A DNA stretch of 64,000 nt from an uncultured Clostridia bacterium (GTDB lineage Bacteria > Bacillota > Clostridia > Christensenellales > Aristaeellaceae): the NCBI GenBank assembly GCA_934632155.1, contig CAKTXZ010000001.1:1-64000 (forward strand), given 5' to 3'. Positions 53,011 to 62,462 of the stretch are shown piece by piece. The notes beneath the pieces were generated by a model. That model had not been told where the DNA came from and ran no database searches. It saw nothing but the letters and a program-made list of their open reading frames with translations. A program made the translations under genes and the position numbers. Each line of letters starts with the position of its first letter. Position 1 is the first letter of the stretch.

Positions 53011-53206
53011 GTATGTGCAGACACAGTATGCGAACGATCAATTGATACTACTGGAGGGCGAATTTCCCATGGAAGATGAATGATTCGTTGAATCCTTCTT
53101 GATCTCACAGATGGCGGCGCGTCTGTCAGGCCTTATTATCTTGCGCTTTTGCCATTCATCCAACCAATGCATGCGTTATGCTACTGCAATAACGATCCTT
53201 TTCGAA

Positions 53207-54331
53207 TCAGAATTCCAGTTTTTTAATAAGAAGATTTTCACCTGCCGTTCCTAATATTATCATACTTTTTTCTGAGATAATATAGGGCTTGTTAATATAT
53301 TGCGCCTCGGACTCAATTCTTACTGCCGATTGGAGTTGTCCTTCCGTGTTCAGGACTGCAATATACCATGTGTCGTCCTCCATGCCCGTTGCAACACATA
53401 TTTCATGTTTCGCATCAGCACATTGGAATATATTGGGCGCGTCAAACTTTCGTGTCCAACAGCCAACGCCTTCACTCGAATAGCATTGTATTGTTGCCTG
53501 CTGGTTCGTCAATACACCTTCCTTGTTCCACGTGCCCCAAAAACCATGCAGATATATATTCCCATTAGCAGCAGAAAGGGTTTGAACAACCATATCCGAC
53601 TCTAAGGTTACGCGCCACATTTCATTCCCAGAAACATCCAAGCAAACCAACTCGCGTACAAAAGGAAATTCGTTTGGAGCGCTTCTTGCTTCGACAACAA
53701 AAATCAAATTATCTGAAGCATAACTTAAGGACGAAGTGAGGGCTCCTCTATCCATAGCAATTTCATAAGGCGCTCCAGTTTTTTGAAAAACAATTTCGCC
53801 ATTAACGCCAATAAGCGTGGTTTGGGGCGCACAGGTTTGTGTGGCGTCATCATAGAGAACACCTTGAGCCAGCATACCCAATTGACTTGAAGTATACGAA
53901 AAGATTTTTGCATCTCCAAGACTTGTCTGATGGAATTGACCGCTCTCTGATAGCAATGAAATATACCCCATAGATGTTTTGTTGTCAATAATTCCCAGCA
54001 ATAGGCCGTTTGGTGTCTTGCTCATGCTACGAACAGTGATCCTATCATTCTTATTAAGAATCGGAAAGCTTTCTTGCCAAAGGATATCTCCGTAGGCATT
54101 TGTTTTGACAATCCATGGGCCCCCCTCGTCAGCGGTTCCAGAGAACCATATCTCATCTGCTGAAACATACTCCGTTGACATCAGCATATTCGTTCTTATA
54201 GGATCGCCAGTGGTGATAAAACTACACTCTGGCATAATAGGGTTATACTGTATCACATTCTCGGACGCTGCCGTGAGCGCTTGGCAAAACATGATTATTA
54301 CGGTGATAAAAAGCCCTACCGCTTTCTTCAT
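53207..54331 (-). CDS. Secreted beta-propeller-like protein, AT-rich gene
   Basis: The 374-residue protein has a Sec signal peptide (KKAVGLFITVIIMFCQALTAAS). It has repeating blades with a PQQ/propeller-like strand pattern: GDILWQESF, GEIVFQKTG, GNEMWRVTL, GVGCWTRKF. It probably folds as a six- to seven-bladed propeller that binds a ligand or partner. AAGGAG lies 7 nt before the ATG at 54331. Base and codon use are clearly more AT-rich than all neighbours, suggesting recent transfer. Function unknown. Confidence 0.82.
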   Translation of the reverse strand: MKKAVGLFITVIIMFCQALTAASENVIQYNPIMPECSFITTGDPIRTNMLMSTEYVSADEIWFSGTADEGGPWIVKTNAYGDILWQESFPILNKNDRITVRSMSKTPNGLLLGIIDNKTSMGYISLLSESGQFHQTSLGDAKIFSYTSSQLGMLAQGVLYDDATQTCAPQTTLIGVNGEIVFQKTGAPYEIAMDRGALTSSLSYASDNLIFVVEARSAPNEFPFVRELVCLDVSGNEMWRVTLESDMVVQTLSAANGNIYLHGFWGTWNKEGVLTNQQATIQCYSSEGVGCWTRKFDAPNIFQCADAKHEICVATGMEDDTWYIAVLNTEGQLQSAVRIESEAQYINKPYIISEKSMIILGTAGENLLIKKLEF

Positions 54332-54544
54332 AAGCATACTCCTTTGCTGTTTCAAAATATTTCCTTCTCGTAATCTGGTGTAATAATGAATCGTGACGTT
54401 AAAACTGGTACAGGTACGAATTTCTCATTTCATCAATATAACGATCGTTCCCGCCTTTTTCATCCCAGCCTTCCATTATTCGTCGAGATTTTCACAATCG
54501 CTGCACAGCGGTGAAGGACGCATTCGGCAGACGGTTCAACAACG

Positions 54545-54582
54545 CAAAAAAGAGGATGCTCCCCCAATGCAGGAGCATCCTC
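54545..54582 (-). terminator. Minus-strand terminator of the recombinase remnant
   Basis: GAGGATGCTCC / GGAGCATCCTC is an 11-bp perfect stem. On the minus strand it is followed by six T residues, correctly placed for the decayed recombinase gene. Confidence 0.88.
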
Positions 54583-54633
54583 CGAAGCGCTGAGTACGCC
54601 GGTTTATTCCGTTCTTTCATATCATGCTTTCCT

Positions 54634-54927
54634 TTATATCGGAATTTTCGTCCCGTCCCTGAACACGAACACCAGTCTGTCGGGATAAACCCGAACCGTC
54701 TCTGTCAACCCCAGAAACATTCCTTCGTCAAAGGCCGCCAGTTGCTCCGATCCTCTCAGTCTGCCCATGAACGCCTGCAGCTTATTCTTTCGCAGTAGCC
54801 TGTCCGCTTTTTTCGTCTTCAGCTTTTCCATTTCCGTATCCGGCCGGGTCAGCTCGCTCTCCGCCATTTCGTACCGCCGCCGGAAGCCTGCAAGGAAGCA
54901 CGGAAGCGTCTGGAGGATGAACGCCAA
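54634..54927 (-). pseudogene. Large serine recombinase, C-terminal remnant
   Basis: The minus strand encodes a coiled-coil and tail typical of the C-terminus of large serine recombinases: a charged helix (LKTKKADRLLRKNKLQAFMGRLRG), then AAFDEGMFLGLTETVRVYPDRLVFVFRDGTKI. The resolvase catalytic domain and the zinc-ribbon region are absent, because upstream sequence (54928-55190) is in broken frames. It is a relic of an integrase-type mobile element. Confidence 0.75.
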
Positions 54928-55259
54928 CGGCAGACTGCTGCCCGGCCTGCCCGCTCCCGTCCTCGCTTCAAATGGCGGACGAGAGGAAAATCAAGTGCGA
55001 TCCCGCCGAGTAGCTTTCGTATTGGCCACCGGACGCGCGGGCGCAGATCATCCCCGCGCCGGCCACGGGCATTCCCAGCCATACCGCAGGCTCAGCGGCT
55101 GAAAAGCCCGGTCAGGAGGACAAGCTGATCCGGGAAGCAACGGACGCCATCCTCGCGGAAGCGCAGCCGCCGTATTTTTAGCAGCACACTCTATGCAGAC
55201 GAGCGCTTTTATTATATAATGATCAAATGATACAGCGGCATTCACAAGGGGGCGGGACG
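54928..55259. other. Decayed stretch before the SNF2 gene
   Basis: There is no intact gene. A plus-strand frame ends GQEDKLIREATDAILAEAQ before a stop near 55181 and looks like the tail of a broken gene. TATAAT at 55215-55220 may be the -10 of the next gene, without a clear -35. Confidence 0.5.
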
Positions 55260-57494
55260 ATGACGATGCAAAGGGTGGCGGAGGCGCTGCATACCATTCG
55301 CGCGCCGCGTCCCGACATGGAATATGATTTGCACAGGCTGGTGGCGGAGGCGCTGCTGCGCGCGGGCATTTCTTTTAAGCACGAGACGCAGCTTGCGCCG
55401 CGCTGCCGGATCGACTTTCTGTGCGAGGACGGGATCGGCATTGAAATCAAGCGCGGAAAGCCGCAAAAAACGCCGTTAGCGGCGCAGCTTGCGCGATACG
55501 CGCAAAGCGGCGGGCTGACGGGGCTGATTGTGGTATCCGAAAAAGCGGCGGACGTGGGCGCGTCCTGCTGCGGCGTGCCGGTGGTGACGATCAGCCTGCA
55601 CCGGCTTTGGGGACTGACGACGGAGGGCGCGGGCGGGGAAACGCCGCGCGCGGACGCGCCGCATGAAAGCACGGCCGAAGCTGAGCCGCCGGAGAGCGAG
55701 GCGGCCGGCGGCTTTCCCGCGCCCCCGCCTGCCGGTACGATCGAGGAGCGTATTCTTTCCGATATCCGCGACGGAGACGTGCCGGAGTATCTGCGCGCGC
55801 ACGCGCCGTCGGGCCATAGCTACGGCACGCTGTCCTACAACGCGCGCCGCAAATGCTGGACGATCAAGGGCGAGCCCTGCGTGACCGAGATGGCCAAGCG
55901 GCTCTTTCCCGGCTGCGATGCGGGCAAGCGGGGCGAGGCGCGCTTTACGGCGCACCGCCGGGTGATCGGCGATCTGAACTGGCTGATGCTGCGCTACCCG
56001 CTGCAGGTTGCGCCGCGCGATCAGGCGCGGTGGGAGCAGGCGCTTTCGCAGGCGCAGGCGTATCATCGGCAAAAGGAGCAGGCGCGCCTTGCGCCGCCGG
56101 CGCGTCAGCCGTCGCCGACGGTTTTCTGCGGGGCGCTGCGGCCGTTTCAGCGCGCGGGGCTGGCGTGGCTGATGCTGACGAACCGCGCGCTATTGGCGGA
56201 TGAGATGGGGCTTGGCAAGACGGTGCAGGCGCTGGCCTGCGCAGCGGAGGAGGGGATTTATCCGCTTTTGATCGTGCCGCCGCCGCATTTGGCGCTGAAC
56301 TGGCAAGCCGAGGCGCTGCGCTTTTTGCGCATTGACGGCCGCCCGCCCGTCGTGCATATCGTCAAGGGGCTTTCGCCGTATCCGCTGCCACAAGCGGATA
56401 TCTACATTCTGCATTATCTTCTGCTGCGCGGCTGGAAGCAGACGCTGCCTGCGCTGCGCTTTCACACCGTCATTTTTGACGAGGTGCAGGAGCTGCGCCG
56501 CGCGAGCAGCGAAAAATACAGCGCGGCCAGCCTGCTGTCCGAGGCCTGCGAACGGGTGATCGGCCTGTCCGGCACGCCGATTTATAATTATGGCGGCGAA
56601 ATATGGAACATTGTCAACATTCTGGATTATCATTTTCTGGGCGACTGGGAATCCTTCTCCCGCGAATGGTGCGCGGGCTACGGCAACGGCATTGTCAGCA
56701 GGCCGCAGCTGCTGGGCGATTATCTGCGCCGCGAGGGGCTGATGCTGCGCCGCACGAAGCAGGAGGTGCTGCCCGAACTGCCCGAAAAGCGGCGGCTGGT
56801 GCAGCAGATTGACGCGGACGACGCGATGTACCGCCGCCTGATGCATGGCGTAGTGGACAAGCTGTGCCGCCTGCGGGATGAGACGACGCTGCCGCCCTCC
56901 GCGCGCGCGCTGCTGGAGGATCAGATTTCGCAGGAGGCGCGGCAGGCGACCGGCCTCGCGAAGGCGCCCTATGTATGCCAGTTTGTGCGCGCGCTGCTGG
57001 CCGCGGACGAAAGGGTGCTGCTGTTTGCGCATCATCACGCGGTAATGGACGTTTACCGGCAGGAGCTTCGCGACGCGCGCCCGGCATTTATCACGGGGCG
57101 CGAAAGCGCCGCGATGAAGGAAAAGGCGGTGGAGCGCTTCATGACGGGGCAGACGAACCTTTGCTGCGTTTCGCTGCGCGCCGCCAGCGGGCTGAACCTG
57201 CAGCGCGCGACCTGCGTGGTGTTCGGCGAGCTGGACTGGTCGCCCGCCGTGCATTCGCAGGCGGAGGATCGCGCGCATCGTATCGGCCAGCGCGATTCGT
57301 TGCTTTGCTATTATTTGGTTTCGCCGCGCGGAAGCGACGCGCAGATGCAGGAAACGCTCGGCCTCAAGACCAGCCAGTTTTTGCTGCTGATGGGCGATAC
57401 GCCTGTCAGCGAGGCGCAGGCCGCCGCCGGCGCGAACTATGCCAGAGCGCATGTAGAGCGCCTGCTGCAGGGCATGGCGGACGGGAAAATTTGA
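55260..57494 (+). CDS. PD-(D/E)xK nuclease-like domain fused to SNF2-family helicase
   Basis: The 744-residue protein begins with a restriction-endonuclease-like domain (about residues 1-110) whose likely active site is D52 in RIDF and E62/K64 in EIKRG. A linker rich in Pro/Glu/Ala and a middle region (about 150-290) follow. The SNF2 helicase then has Walker A DEMGLGKT (D314-T321), Walker B-like FDEVQ (D407), LSGTPIYN and the C-terminal motif QAEDRAHRIGQ. It is thus a DNA translocase with a candidate nuclease. It stands alone beside a recombinase remnant, which fits an accessory role such as defence. The start at 55260 has only a weak GGGGGCGGG upstream. Confidence 0.85.
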   Translation: MTMQRVAEALHTIRAPRPDMEYDLHRLVAEALLRAGISFKHETQLAPRCRIDFLCEDGIGIEIKRGKPQKTPLAAQLARYAQSGGLTGLIVVSEKAADVGASCCGVPVVTISLHRLWGLTTEGAGGETPRADAPHESTAEAEPPESEAAGGFPAPPPAGTIEERILSDIRDGDVPEYLRAHAPSGHSYGTLSYNARRKCWTIKGEPCVTEMAKRLFPGCDAGKRGEARFTAHRRVIGDLNWLMLRYPLQVAPRDQARWEQALSQAQAYHRQKEQARLAPPARQPSPTVFCGALRPFQRAGLAWLMLTNRALLADEMGLGKTVQALACAAEEGIYPLLIVPPPHLALNWQAEALRFLRIDGRPPVVHIVKGLSPYPLPQADIYILHYLLLRGWKQTLPALRFHTVIFDEVQELRRASSEKYSAASLLSEACERVIGLSGTPIYNYGGEIWNIVNILDYHFLGDWESFSREWCAGYGNGIVSRPQLLGDYLRREGLMLRRTKQEVLPELPEKRRLVQQIDADDAMYRRLMHGVVDKLCRLRDETTLPPSARALLEDQISQEARQATGLAKAPYVCQFVRALLAADERVLLFAHHHAVMDVYRQELRDARPAFITGRESAAMKEKAVERFMTGQTNLCCVSLRAASGLNLQRATCVVFGELDWSPAVHSQAEDRAHRIGQRDSLLCYYLVSPRGSDAQMQETLGLKTSQFLLLMGDTPVSEAQAAAGANYARAHVERLLQGMADGKI

Positions 57495-57750
57495 TTCGCT
57501 GCGAAGCGTAAAAGCGGCGGAGCCTGGGCGCTTTTTGCGCTTTGCCGGAAGCCGGGCGGCTCGCGAGCCGTTGCGCCGATACGCGCGTCTTGCGGTGAAA
57601 ATTACGATAACAGCTTCGGGAAAAAATGGCTGCGCGCCTTGCTCCGGCGCTTTGCCTTTGCAGCCGTAAATGTTAAATATTGAGGAAATGTGTAGAAAAA
57701 TCGAAGAATATGTTGTATACTGACTCTATTCCGTAACAGGAGGGTTGGCA

Positions 57751-57909
57751 ATGACGACGTATTCAAGGGAAGCACGGCGGCAAAGGCGCGCCCCGCGGCT
57801 GAGCCGGTGGCATCGATTCGTGCTGCTGGTGGGCTATGCGGCGTTGTTTTACGCCTTGGCGCGCGGCGTGATTTGGGCGCTTGTCTGGCTGGGAGGAATG
57901 GCGCGGTGA
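57751..57909 (+). CDS. Small basic single-pass membrane protein (52 residues)
   Basis: The protein starts TTYSREARRQRRAPRLSRWHR, a very basic stretch, and has one transmembrane helix (LLVGYAALFYALARGVIWALVWL). AGGAGGG lies 8 nt before the ATG. Its last bases overlap the GTG start of the next gene (GTGA at 57906-57909). It resembles no family I know. TATACT (57716-57721) may be its -10. Confidence 0.72.
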   Translation: MTTYSREARRQRRAPRLSRWHRFVLLVGYAALFYALARGVIWALVWLGGMAR

Positions 57910-58505
57910 AGCGCCTTGGCAAACGCCTGCTGCGGGTTCTGACGCTGGCGCTGGCGCTGATTATCGCGGCGGTGCTGCTGCCCTACGCGCGGGATTGGCT
58001 GGGCGCATACCTGCCGCAGGGGAAGTACGAGCGCGCCTCCCGTCTGCTCTCGCATGAAATGCAGCGCGCGGGCGAATTGACCGCCGTGCGGCATGTGGAG
58101 CAGGGCGTGATGAGGACGGAAACCAACGCCCTGTTCATTGGCAGCGTGCAGAGCGTAAGCGTGCCGTATACCTACGAAATCGGGCTGGGCTTTTCGCTGG
58201 ACGAGGTGCGCCTCACGCCCACGGAGCGCAGCATTAGCGTGGCCGTGCCGGAAATTCGCATGCTCTACGACAGCTTTCAGCCCTCGGGCGAGGCGGAGGT
58301 GCATGATTTCTGGTATCGCCTGACGGAAAAGCAATATCAAAAAATGCTGGACGATCAGGCCGCTGCCTGCCGCGAAAAGTATCTCGGCGACGCAGACGCG
58401 CAGGCGCAGGCTTGGGACGCGGCGTGCGAAGCGCTGCGGACGCTGCTTTCCCAAATGGCGGGTGAAAAGCTGCCGCTGACGTTTGAGCGGGCGGGGACGA
58501 ATTGA
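57906..58505 (+). CDS. DUF4230-like membrane-anchored protein
   Basis: The 199-residue protein starts with GTG inside the preceding stop, with GGGAGG about 10 nt upstream. It has a basic N-terminus, one transmembrane segment (LLRVLTLALALIIAAVLLPYA) and an outside domain with AGELTAVRHVEQGVM and VPYTYEIGLGFSLDEVRLT, the layout of DUF4230 proteins. Function unknown. It is translationally coupled to the small basic membrane protein. Confidence 0.75.
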   Translation: MKRLGKRLLRVLTLALALIIAAVLLPYARDWLGAYLPQGKYERASRLLSHEMQRAGELTAVRHVEQGVMRTETNALFIGSVQSVSVPYTYEIGLGFSLDEVRLTPTERSISVAVPEIRMLYDSFQPSGEAEVHDFWYRLTEKQYQKMLDDQAAACREKYLGDADAQAQAWDAACEALRTLLSQMAGEKLPLTFERAGTN

Positions 58506-58601
58506 AGCGCGCTATCCGGCCGGAATGAACGGCGGGGGCGGCGCGTTGCGCGCTTTTGCCGCATTGGTTAAAAAATTGAACGGGTTTTCGAATCATTTGG
58601 G

Positions 58602-58633
58602 ACGCGAAGCAATGGCATTCGCGTTCTTTTTTT
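58602..58633 (+). terminator. Terminator after the DUF4230-like gene
   Basis: ACGCGAA / TTCGCGT with a 9-nt loop and a long T-run. Confidence 0.82.
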
Positions 58634-58652
58634 GTCAAGACAAATTTTTTCG

Positions 58653-58729
58653 GAAAATCCGCAACAGATTTTCATGGCGAAAACGGGAAGAAGATTTTGC
58701 TTTTCAAACAAATTTCGTTTTGTTATGAT
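58653..58729 (+). promoter_or_regulatory. Putative promoter and inverted repeat before the sugar-binding protein
   Basis: GAAAATC-CGCAACA-GATTTTC (58653-58673) is a perfect inverted repeat. TTTTCA (58701-58706), 17 bp, and TATGAT (58724-58729) form a weak promoter. The repeat may be an operator for a sugar regulator. Confidence 0.45.
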
Positions 58730-58849
58730 GCAAGAGAACAGCGGCATGGTCGAAATCGTCGCGTCGATGCGCGAGCGTGCGGTATTTTCTCATTTCTTGT
58801 GCTCATGCCGGGATGGATTCGGCAAGAAATAAATAAGGAGGAAACCATC

Positions 58850-60349
58850 ATGAAAAAGATTCTGGCCATTTTGCTTCTGGCGGTGATGATTCTGCCCATG
58901 GGCCTGACGGCCGTGGCGGAGGAGAATAAGCCCTTCGCGGGGCTGGAATTCTCCATCCTTTCCACGACATGGTCGCCCTACACGACGGAAAACACCCTGA
59001 TTCCCTACATTGAGGAAGCCACCGGCGCGAAGATCAACGTGGAGTGGGCCCTCAAGACCGACTTTGACACGCGCGTCAACACCGTGCTGGCGGGCAACGA
59101 CATTCCGGACGTGATCATGGGCGCGAGCTTCCTGCCCCTGCTGGATCAGAGCGCGATCATTCCGCTGGACGATTATCTGACGCCGGAAAACGCTCCCAAT
59201 ATTCTGGCCGCGCTCAATGAGAACGACTACGTGGAGCTGCGCAACGTTTCCGACGGCCTGATTTATCAGTTGCCCAGCGTGTTCGATTTCCCGGAGCTCA
59301 ACTCCTGGATGATTCGTACCGACTGGCTTCGCGATATGGGCAAGGACAGCCTGAACACGTGGGAAGACTGGCTGGAATACTGGCGCTACATTCGGGATAA
59401 CGACGTTAACGGTAACGGCGACGCGACGGACGAGCTGCCCATCGCCTGCAATTACAAGAACTTCCGTACCGCGTTTATTCCTACCGCGTCTACTACGCAT
59501 TATTTCTGCGTAACGAAGGATAACGAATACACGGTGATTTACGAAACGCCGGAATTCAAATCCTATCTGGAATCGCTTCGCGGCCTGTACGCCGAGGGCA
59601 TTCTGTGCTCGGAAAACATCACCACCAGCAACTTTAAGACCGTTGCCAGCGCTTCTCAGGGCGGCACGATGCAGACTGCGGCCGAGTGGGCCATGCAGAT
59701 TACCGACGCGCTGCGCGAAAACGATCCCGAGGCTACCTTCGGTTGCGTTCCGCCGATCACCACGCCCATGGGCGATCAGGCGATCAACGCGCGCGCCAAG
59801 GTAAGCACCCGCGGCGTGCTGACCGTCGCCGCCGAGGATCGCGCCAAGGAAATCGTCGCGCTGTTTGACTGGCTCTATTCCAAGGAAGGCGCCGATCTGA
59901 TTAACTACGGCGTGGAAAACGTGCATCATCAAGTGATCGACGGGAAAAAGAAGCTGGTTTCGCCCTACATCGATTCCTTTGTGAACGCCCGCGCCGCCGG
60001 CCTGATTTTCCAGCCCTTCCCCTTCCTGTGGTACGCCGACAGCTACATGCAGATTCTGCTCAACGGCAAGACCTACGAGGAGCTGGGCGACACGCAGAAG
60101 ATTTTCTATGACGGCCTGTTCATGAACGATCCCTACTTTGTGAAGGCGGCTCCGCTGCTGACGACCGCCGCGTACGCCGAATATAACAGTGACATTGCCA
60201 ACACGCTTTCCGAAGCGGAGGCGAACTGCATCACCGGCGAAATCACGCTGGACGAATTCTGGCAGATCTACGAGAGCACCAAGGAAAACGGCATGAGCGA
60301 GATCATCGAGCAGGCCGCGGAGGCTTGGAAGCTGGTCAACGGCAACTGA
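58850..60349 (+). CDS. Extracellular solute-binding protein, LplA/family 1 type
   Basis: The 499-residue protein has a Sec signal peptide (KKILAILLLAVMILPMGLTAVA-EE) and the family 1 sugar-binding fold with domains resembling LplA (WEDWLEYWRYIRDNDVNGNGD, AEWAMQITDALRENDPEATF). It would deliver an oligosaccharide or uronate-containing sugar to the two permeases behind it. No lipobox Cys is seen. AAGGAGG precedes the ATG at 58850; longer readings overlap the promoter. Confidence 0.92.
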   Translation: MKKILAILLLAVMILPMGLTAVAEENKPFAGLEFSILSTTWSPYTTENTLIPYIEEATGAKINVEWALKTDFDTRVNTVLAGNDIPDVIMGASFLPLLDQSAIIPLDDYLTPENAPNILAALNENDYVELRNVSDGLIYQLPSVFDFPELNSWMIRTDWLRDMGKDSLNTWEDWLEYWRYIRDNDVNGNGDATDELPIACNYKNFRTAFIPTASTTHYFCVTKDNEYTVIYETPEFKSYLESLRGLYAEGILCSENITTSNFKTVASASQGGTMQTAAEWAMQITDALRENDPEATFGCVPPITTPMGDQAINARAKVSTRGVLTVAAEDRAKEIVALFDWLYSKEGADLINYGVENVHHQVIDGKKKLVSPYIDSFVNARAAGLIFQPFPFLWYADSYMQILLNGKTYEELGDTQKIFYDGLFMNDPYFVKAAPLLTTAAYAEYNSDIANTLSEAEANCITGEITLDEFWQIYESTKENGMSEIIEQAAEAWKLVNGN

Positions 60350-60369
60350 TTTTCAATCCAGGAAAGGCA

Positions 60370-60395
60370 GCGGCGGGGGCGAACGCTCCCGCCGC
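60370..60395 (+). repeat. GC-rich hairpin after the binding-protein gene
   Basis: GCGGCGGG / CCCGCCGC is an 8-bp stem without T-run. It probably stabilises the upstream mRNA or partly ends transcription to favour the binding protein. Confidence 0.65.
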
Positions 60396-60430
60396 GCCAT
60401 ATCAAAGCGTAAGCTAGAAGGAGCGGAAGC

Positions 60431-61375
60431 ATGATGACGCAAAAGGCAATCGACGCCCGGCGTCCGGGCAGATGGAAGCGGCGGGCATGGCGCAATCGCT
60501 ATATTTACATGATGTGCCTGCCGGTGGTCGCGTATTTTATTATTTTCAAATATCTGCCCATGGGATATCTTTCCATCTCCTTTTTTGATTATAAGCTGCT
60601 CAAGGGCTTTTCGGGCAGCAAGTGGGTGGGCCTGAAGAATTTTGCGGATTTTCTGAAGGGCAGGTATTTCGGACAGACGCTGTGGAATACCGTGGCGCTG
60701 AACCTGATGTCGCTGGTGATGGTTTTCCCGGCCGGCGTCATTTTGGCCGTGCTGCTCAACGAGGTACGCTCCTCTCCGCTTCGGCGCGTTTACCAGACCA
60801 TTACGTACCTTCCTTATTTTATCTCGACCGTTGTGCTCGTGAGCATGATTACGTCCTTCCTTTCGCCCTCAATCGGCCTGCTGGCCTCCGTCTGCAAGGC
60901 GCTCGGGCTGCCCGTTCGGGATTATATGGCGCAGAAGAGCGCGTTCCGGATGATTAACGTGCTCTCCGGTATATGGCAGAATACGGGCTGGAACTCGATC
61001 GTTTATCTGGCGACGCTGACCAATATCGACCCGACGCTCTATGAAGCGGCGACGGTGGACGGCGCGGGGCGGCTGCGCAGAATTTGGCATGTATCGCTGC
61101 CGGGGCTCAAGCAGATCGTCGTGCTGATGCTGATTATGCGTATCGGCAGCCTGATGGGCACGGTGACGGACAAGGTGCTGCTGCTGCAAAACGACCTGAA
61201 CCTTTCCGTGAGCGAGCTGCTGGGCACGTATGTTTACAAAATGGGCCTGCAAAAGGGCAAATACAGCTTCGCCACGGCGGTCGGCCTGTTTAACTCGGTG
61301 GTCAGCTTCCTGCTGGTGATTTCCGCAAATTTTGTCAGCAAGCGTCTGTCGGACGATACGCACGGCATCTTTTGA
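60431..61375 (+). CDS. Sugar ABC transporter permease, LplB type
   Basis: The 314-residue permease has six likely transmembrane helices. It starts in LplB fashion (RNRYIYMMCLPVVAYFIIFKYLPMGYLSISFFDY), and the EAA loop is EAATVDGAGRLRRIWHVSLPGL. GAAGGAGCGG precedes the double ATG. It forms the channel with the next gene product. No ATPase is in this operon, so a shared MsmX/UgpC-type ATPase elsewhere is expected. Confidence 0.93.
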   Translation: MMTQKAIDARRPGRWKRRAWRNRYIYMMCLPVVAYFIIFKYLPMGYLSISFFDYKLLKGFSGSKWVGLKNFADFLKGRYFGQTLWNTVALNLMSLVMVFPAGVILAVLLNEVRSSPLRRVYQTITYLPYFISTVVLVSMITSFLSPSIGLLASVCKALGLPVRDYMAQKSAFRMINVLSGIWQNTGWNSIVYLATLTNIDPTLYEAATVDGAGRLRRIWHVSLPGLKQIVVLMLIMRIGSLMGTVTDKVLLLQNDLNLSVSELLGTYVYKMGLQKGKYSFATAVGLFNSVVSFLLVISANFVSKRLSDDTHGIF

Positions 61376-61390
61376 GGGGAGGCGACGAAC

Positions 61391-62299
61391 ATGACAGCCA
61401 TTGGAAAAACGCATGCGGCCCGGCGCGTACGCAAGCCGGTTTCCGAAATCGTCTTCGACGTCATTGTGATTACCGTTCTGACGGTCTTTACATTGTGCAT
61501 ATTGCTGCCCTTTATGAATCTTGTTTCCATTTCCTTCAGCAACGAAACGGCGATCATGGCCGGGCGGGTGAAATTCTGGCCGGAGGGCTTTTCGCTGGCC
61601 TCCTACTGCAAGATCCTGCATACCAGCAGCATTCTCCGCGCCTATGGCAACACGATTTTCGTGGCGTTTATGAGCTGCGCGCTCTCGCTGCTGATGACGA
61701 GCGTCGCGGCCTATCCGCTGGCCTATGGCGATTTCGGGGGGAAGAAGCTCTACAACCTCCTGATTATGTTTACCATGTGGTTTTCCGGCGGCATGATTCC
61801 CTCCTTCATGGTCATGCGGGGGCTGGGACTGATCGATTCGCTGTTCTCCCTGATTCTGGGCAGCGCGATCGGCGCTTATAACGTGCTGATTCTTACGTCC
61901 TTTTTCCGCAGCATTTCCCGTTCGCTGGTGGAGAGCGCGTATCTGGACGGCGCGAATGATTTTAAGGTGCTTTTTCGCATTGTTATGCCGCTGTCCAAGG
62001 CCGGCTTGGCGACGATCGGCCTGTGGGTGTTCGTGGGGCACTGGAACGATTACATGGGGCCGTTGATTTATATCAAGTCCATCGAAAAGTATCCGCTGCA
62101 GCTGATTCTGCGCGAGCTGGTGCTGGAGGCGTCCTCCTCGGGCTCCATGCTGGAGATGAGCGAGGGCAACAAGGGCGCGCTGCCCGAGCAGCTCAAGCAC
62201 GCGGTGATCGTGTTTTCCATGCTGCCCATCATGGCCGCCTATCCCTTTGTTCAGAAGTATTTCGTCAAAGGCGTTATGCTGGGCTCGGTGAAGGAATAG
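61391..62299 (+). CDS. Sugar ABC transporter permease, LplC/YtcP type
   Basis: The 302-residue permease has the EAA loop ESAYLDGANDFKVLFRIVMPLSKAGLATIGLWVFVGHWNDY and the LplC/YtcP-type end (YPFVQKYFVKGVMLGSVKE). It begins 15 nt after the first permease with GAGGGGAGGCG upstream. It is the second half of the importer channel. Confidence 0.94.
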   Translation: MTAIGKTHAARRVRKPVSEIVFDVIVITVLTVFTLCILLPFMNLVSISFSNETAIMAGRVKFWPEGFSLASYCKILHTSSILRAYGNTIFVAFMSCALSLLMTSVAAYPLAYGDFGGKKLYNLLIMFTMWFSGGMIPSFMVMRGLGLIDSLFSLILGSAIGAYNVLILTSFFRSISRSLVESAYLDGANDFKVLFRIVMPLSKAGLATIGLWVFVGHWNDYMGPLIYIKSIEKYPLQLILRELVLEASSSGSMLEMSEGNKGALPEQLKHAVIVFSMLPIMAAYPFVQKYFVKGVMLGSVKE

Positions 62300-62462
62300 G
62301 CCGCGGCGCGCCGCCCTTGCGCGGGGACGATTGCAAAGAAAAACCGAAAAAATTCCGCTCAAAATGGCGAGACAGATTTGGCTTTTGCTTTTGCGGGCGG
62401 TGACGTATGATGTAGCCGGGCTTCCGCCGGGAGGCGGGAGCGTGTGGCGAACCAAACAAAGC

